Shown here: positions 63,794-64,000 of the stretch, in pieces
Numbering within the stretch: position 1 is the first letter of the stretch
How the letters are laid out: every line of letters begins with the position of its first letter
DNA from: Shewanella glacialimarina
GTDB taxonomy: Bacteria; Pseudomonadota; Gammaproteobacteria; Enterobacterales; Shewanellaceae
Reading direction: 5' to 3'
NCBI RefSeq assembly: GCF_020511155.1
Contig: NZ_CP041216.1
Location: forward strand, 1,116,001-1,180,000
DNA length: 64,000 nucleotides
Notes under the pieces: model-generated
Database searches by the model: none
Told to the model about the DNA's origin: nothing
The model's input: only the letters and a program-made list of their open reading frames with translations
Translations under genes and position numbers: made by a program

Positions 63794-64000
63794 ATGAATA
63801 TTCAATCAATTGCGATTATTGGTGGTGGCACAGCTGGCTGGTTAGCGGCAAATCACCTTGGTAAGGCGTTACTTAATAGGAATGTATCAATTACCTTAAT
63901 TGAGTCGCCTGATATTCCAACCATTGGCGTAGGTGAGGGAACTGTTCCTACCATACGTAAAACATTACAAAGCTTTGGCATTAGTGAAACTGAATTCATT
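63794..64000 (+). CDS. Tryptophan-halogenase-like FAD protein (3' end outside window)
   Basis: The first 69 residues are visible. [20 protein letters not shown] holds the GxGxxG FAD site and the GGGTAGW signature of flavin-dependent tryptophan halogenases, and [11 protein letters not shown] is the second family motif. The reading frame runs to the window end. Such genes commonly follow TonB-dependent receptor genes in Alteromonadales carbohydrate loci, and their substrate is mostly unknown. An AAAGG lies about eight bases before the ATG. Confidence 0.85.
   Translation, partial: MNIQSIAIIGGGTAGWLAANHLGKALLNRNVSITLIESPDIPTIGVGEGTVPTIRKTLQSFGISETEFI

Overview
The window looks like a chromosomal segment of a Shewanella-type gammaproteobacterium (order Alteromonadales). 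The DNA is AT-rich by eye. Gene order follows several classical gammaproteobacterial blocks: corB-like/ypjD/ffh/rpsP-rimM-trmD-rplS; aroF-tyrA facing pheA with raiA behind it; thrL-thrABC; rpsT divergent from murJ followed by ribF-ileS-lspA-fkpB-ispH; and a type IV minor pilin operon. No rRNA, tRNA, CRISPR array, insertion sequence or prophage was seen, so this is mostly core genome. I cannot name a species from the sequence.

Layout. 1-8 kb: a partial gene for a large protein with two PilZ motifs, radA, a single-domain PilZ protein, and a very large beta-propeller sensor histidine kinase with no adjacent response regulator. 8-14.3 kb: a CorB/CorC-like transporter, ypjD, ffh, and the rpsP-rimM-trmD-rplS operon. 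14.6-20 kb: aromatic amino acid synthesis (aroF-tyrA; pheA preceded by a Phe-rich leader peptide and attenuator) and the ribosome hibernation gene raiA with a consensus CRP site upstream. 20.4-23.4 kb: a cytochrome b561 / cytochrome c' pair, trpR, a small membrane protein and slyD. 23.9-28.9 kb: thrL attenuator and thrABC. 29-37 kb: a hemerythrin-like protein, a DUF3545-type protein, tal-pgi, an OmpA/OprF-like porin and phosphoketolase. 37.5-42.3 kb: an AGCS amino acid symporter, yaaA, an M28 lipoprotein peptidase, a HlyU-like ArsR regulator and rpsT. 42.5-50 kb: murJ and the ribF-ileS-lspA-fkpB-ispH cluster. 50.2-57.7 kb: pilV-pilW-pilX-pilY1-pilE plus a small exported protein, with two FimT/FimU-type pseudopilin genes on the other strand. 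57.9-64 kb: glnB, ndh, then a carbohydrate-type locus of a LacI regulator, a TonB-dependent receptor and the start of a tryptophan-halogenase-like gene that leaves the window.

How the genes fit together. Amino acid synthesis is prominent. Two operons (thr and phe) carry leader peptides rich in the regulatory amino acids, each followed by overlapping antiterminator and terminator stems. PheA is the most unusual protein: after the chorismate mutase, prephenate dehydratase and ACT domains it has about 220 extra residues that read as a DAHP synthase (type I-beta) domain whose catalytic residues have been lost. Central carbon metabolism (tal, pgi, phosphoketolase) has a HexR-like palindrome upstream of tal.

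Most start codons were re-examined. Where the longest reading frame began upstream of a better supported start (ypjD, the 118-aa membrane protein, thrA, thrC, yaaA, ileS, the gene after pilE, the first fimT-like gene, the TonB receptor), the shorter form is reported with the reason.
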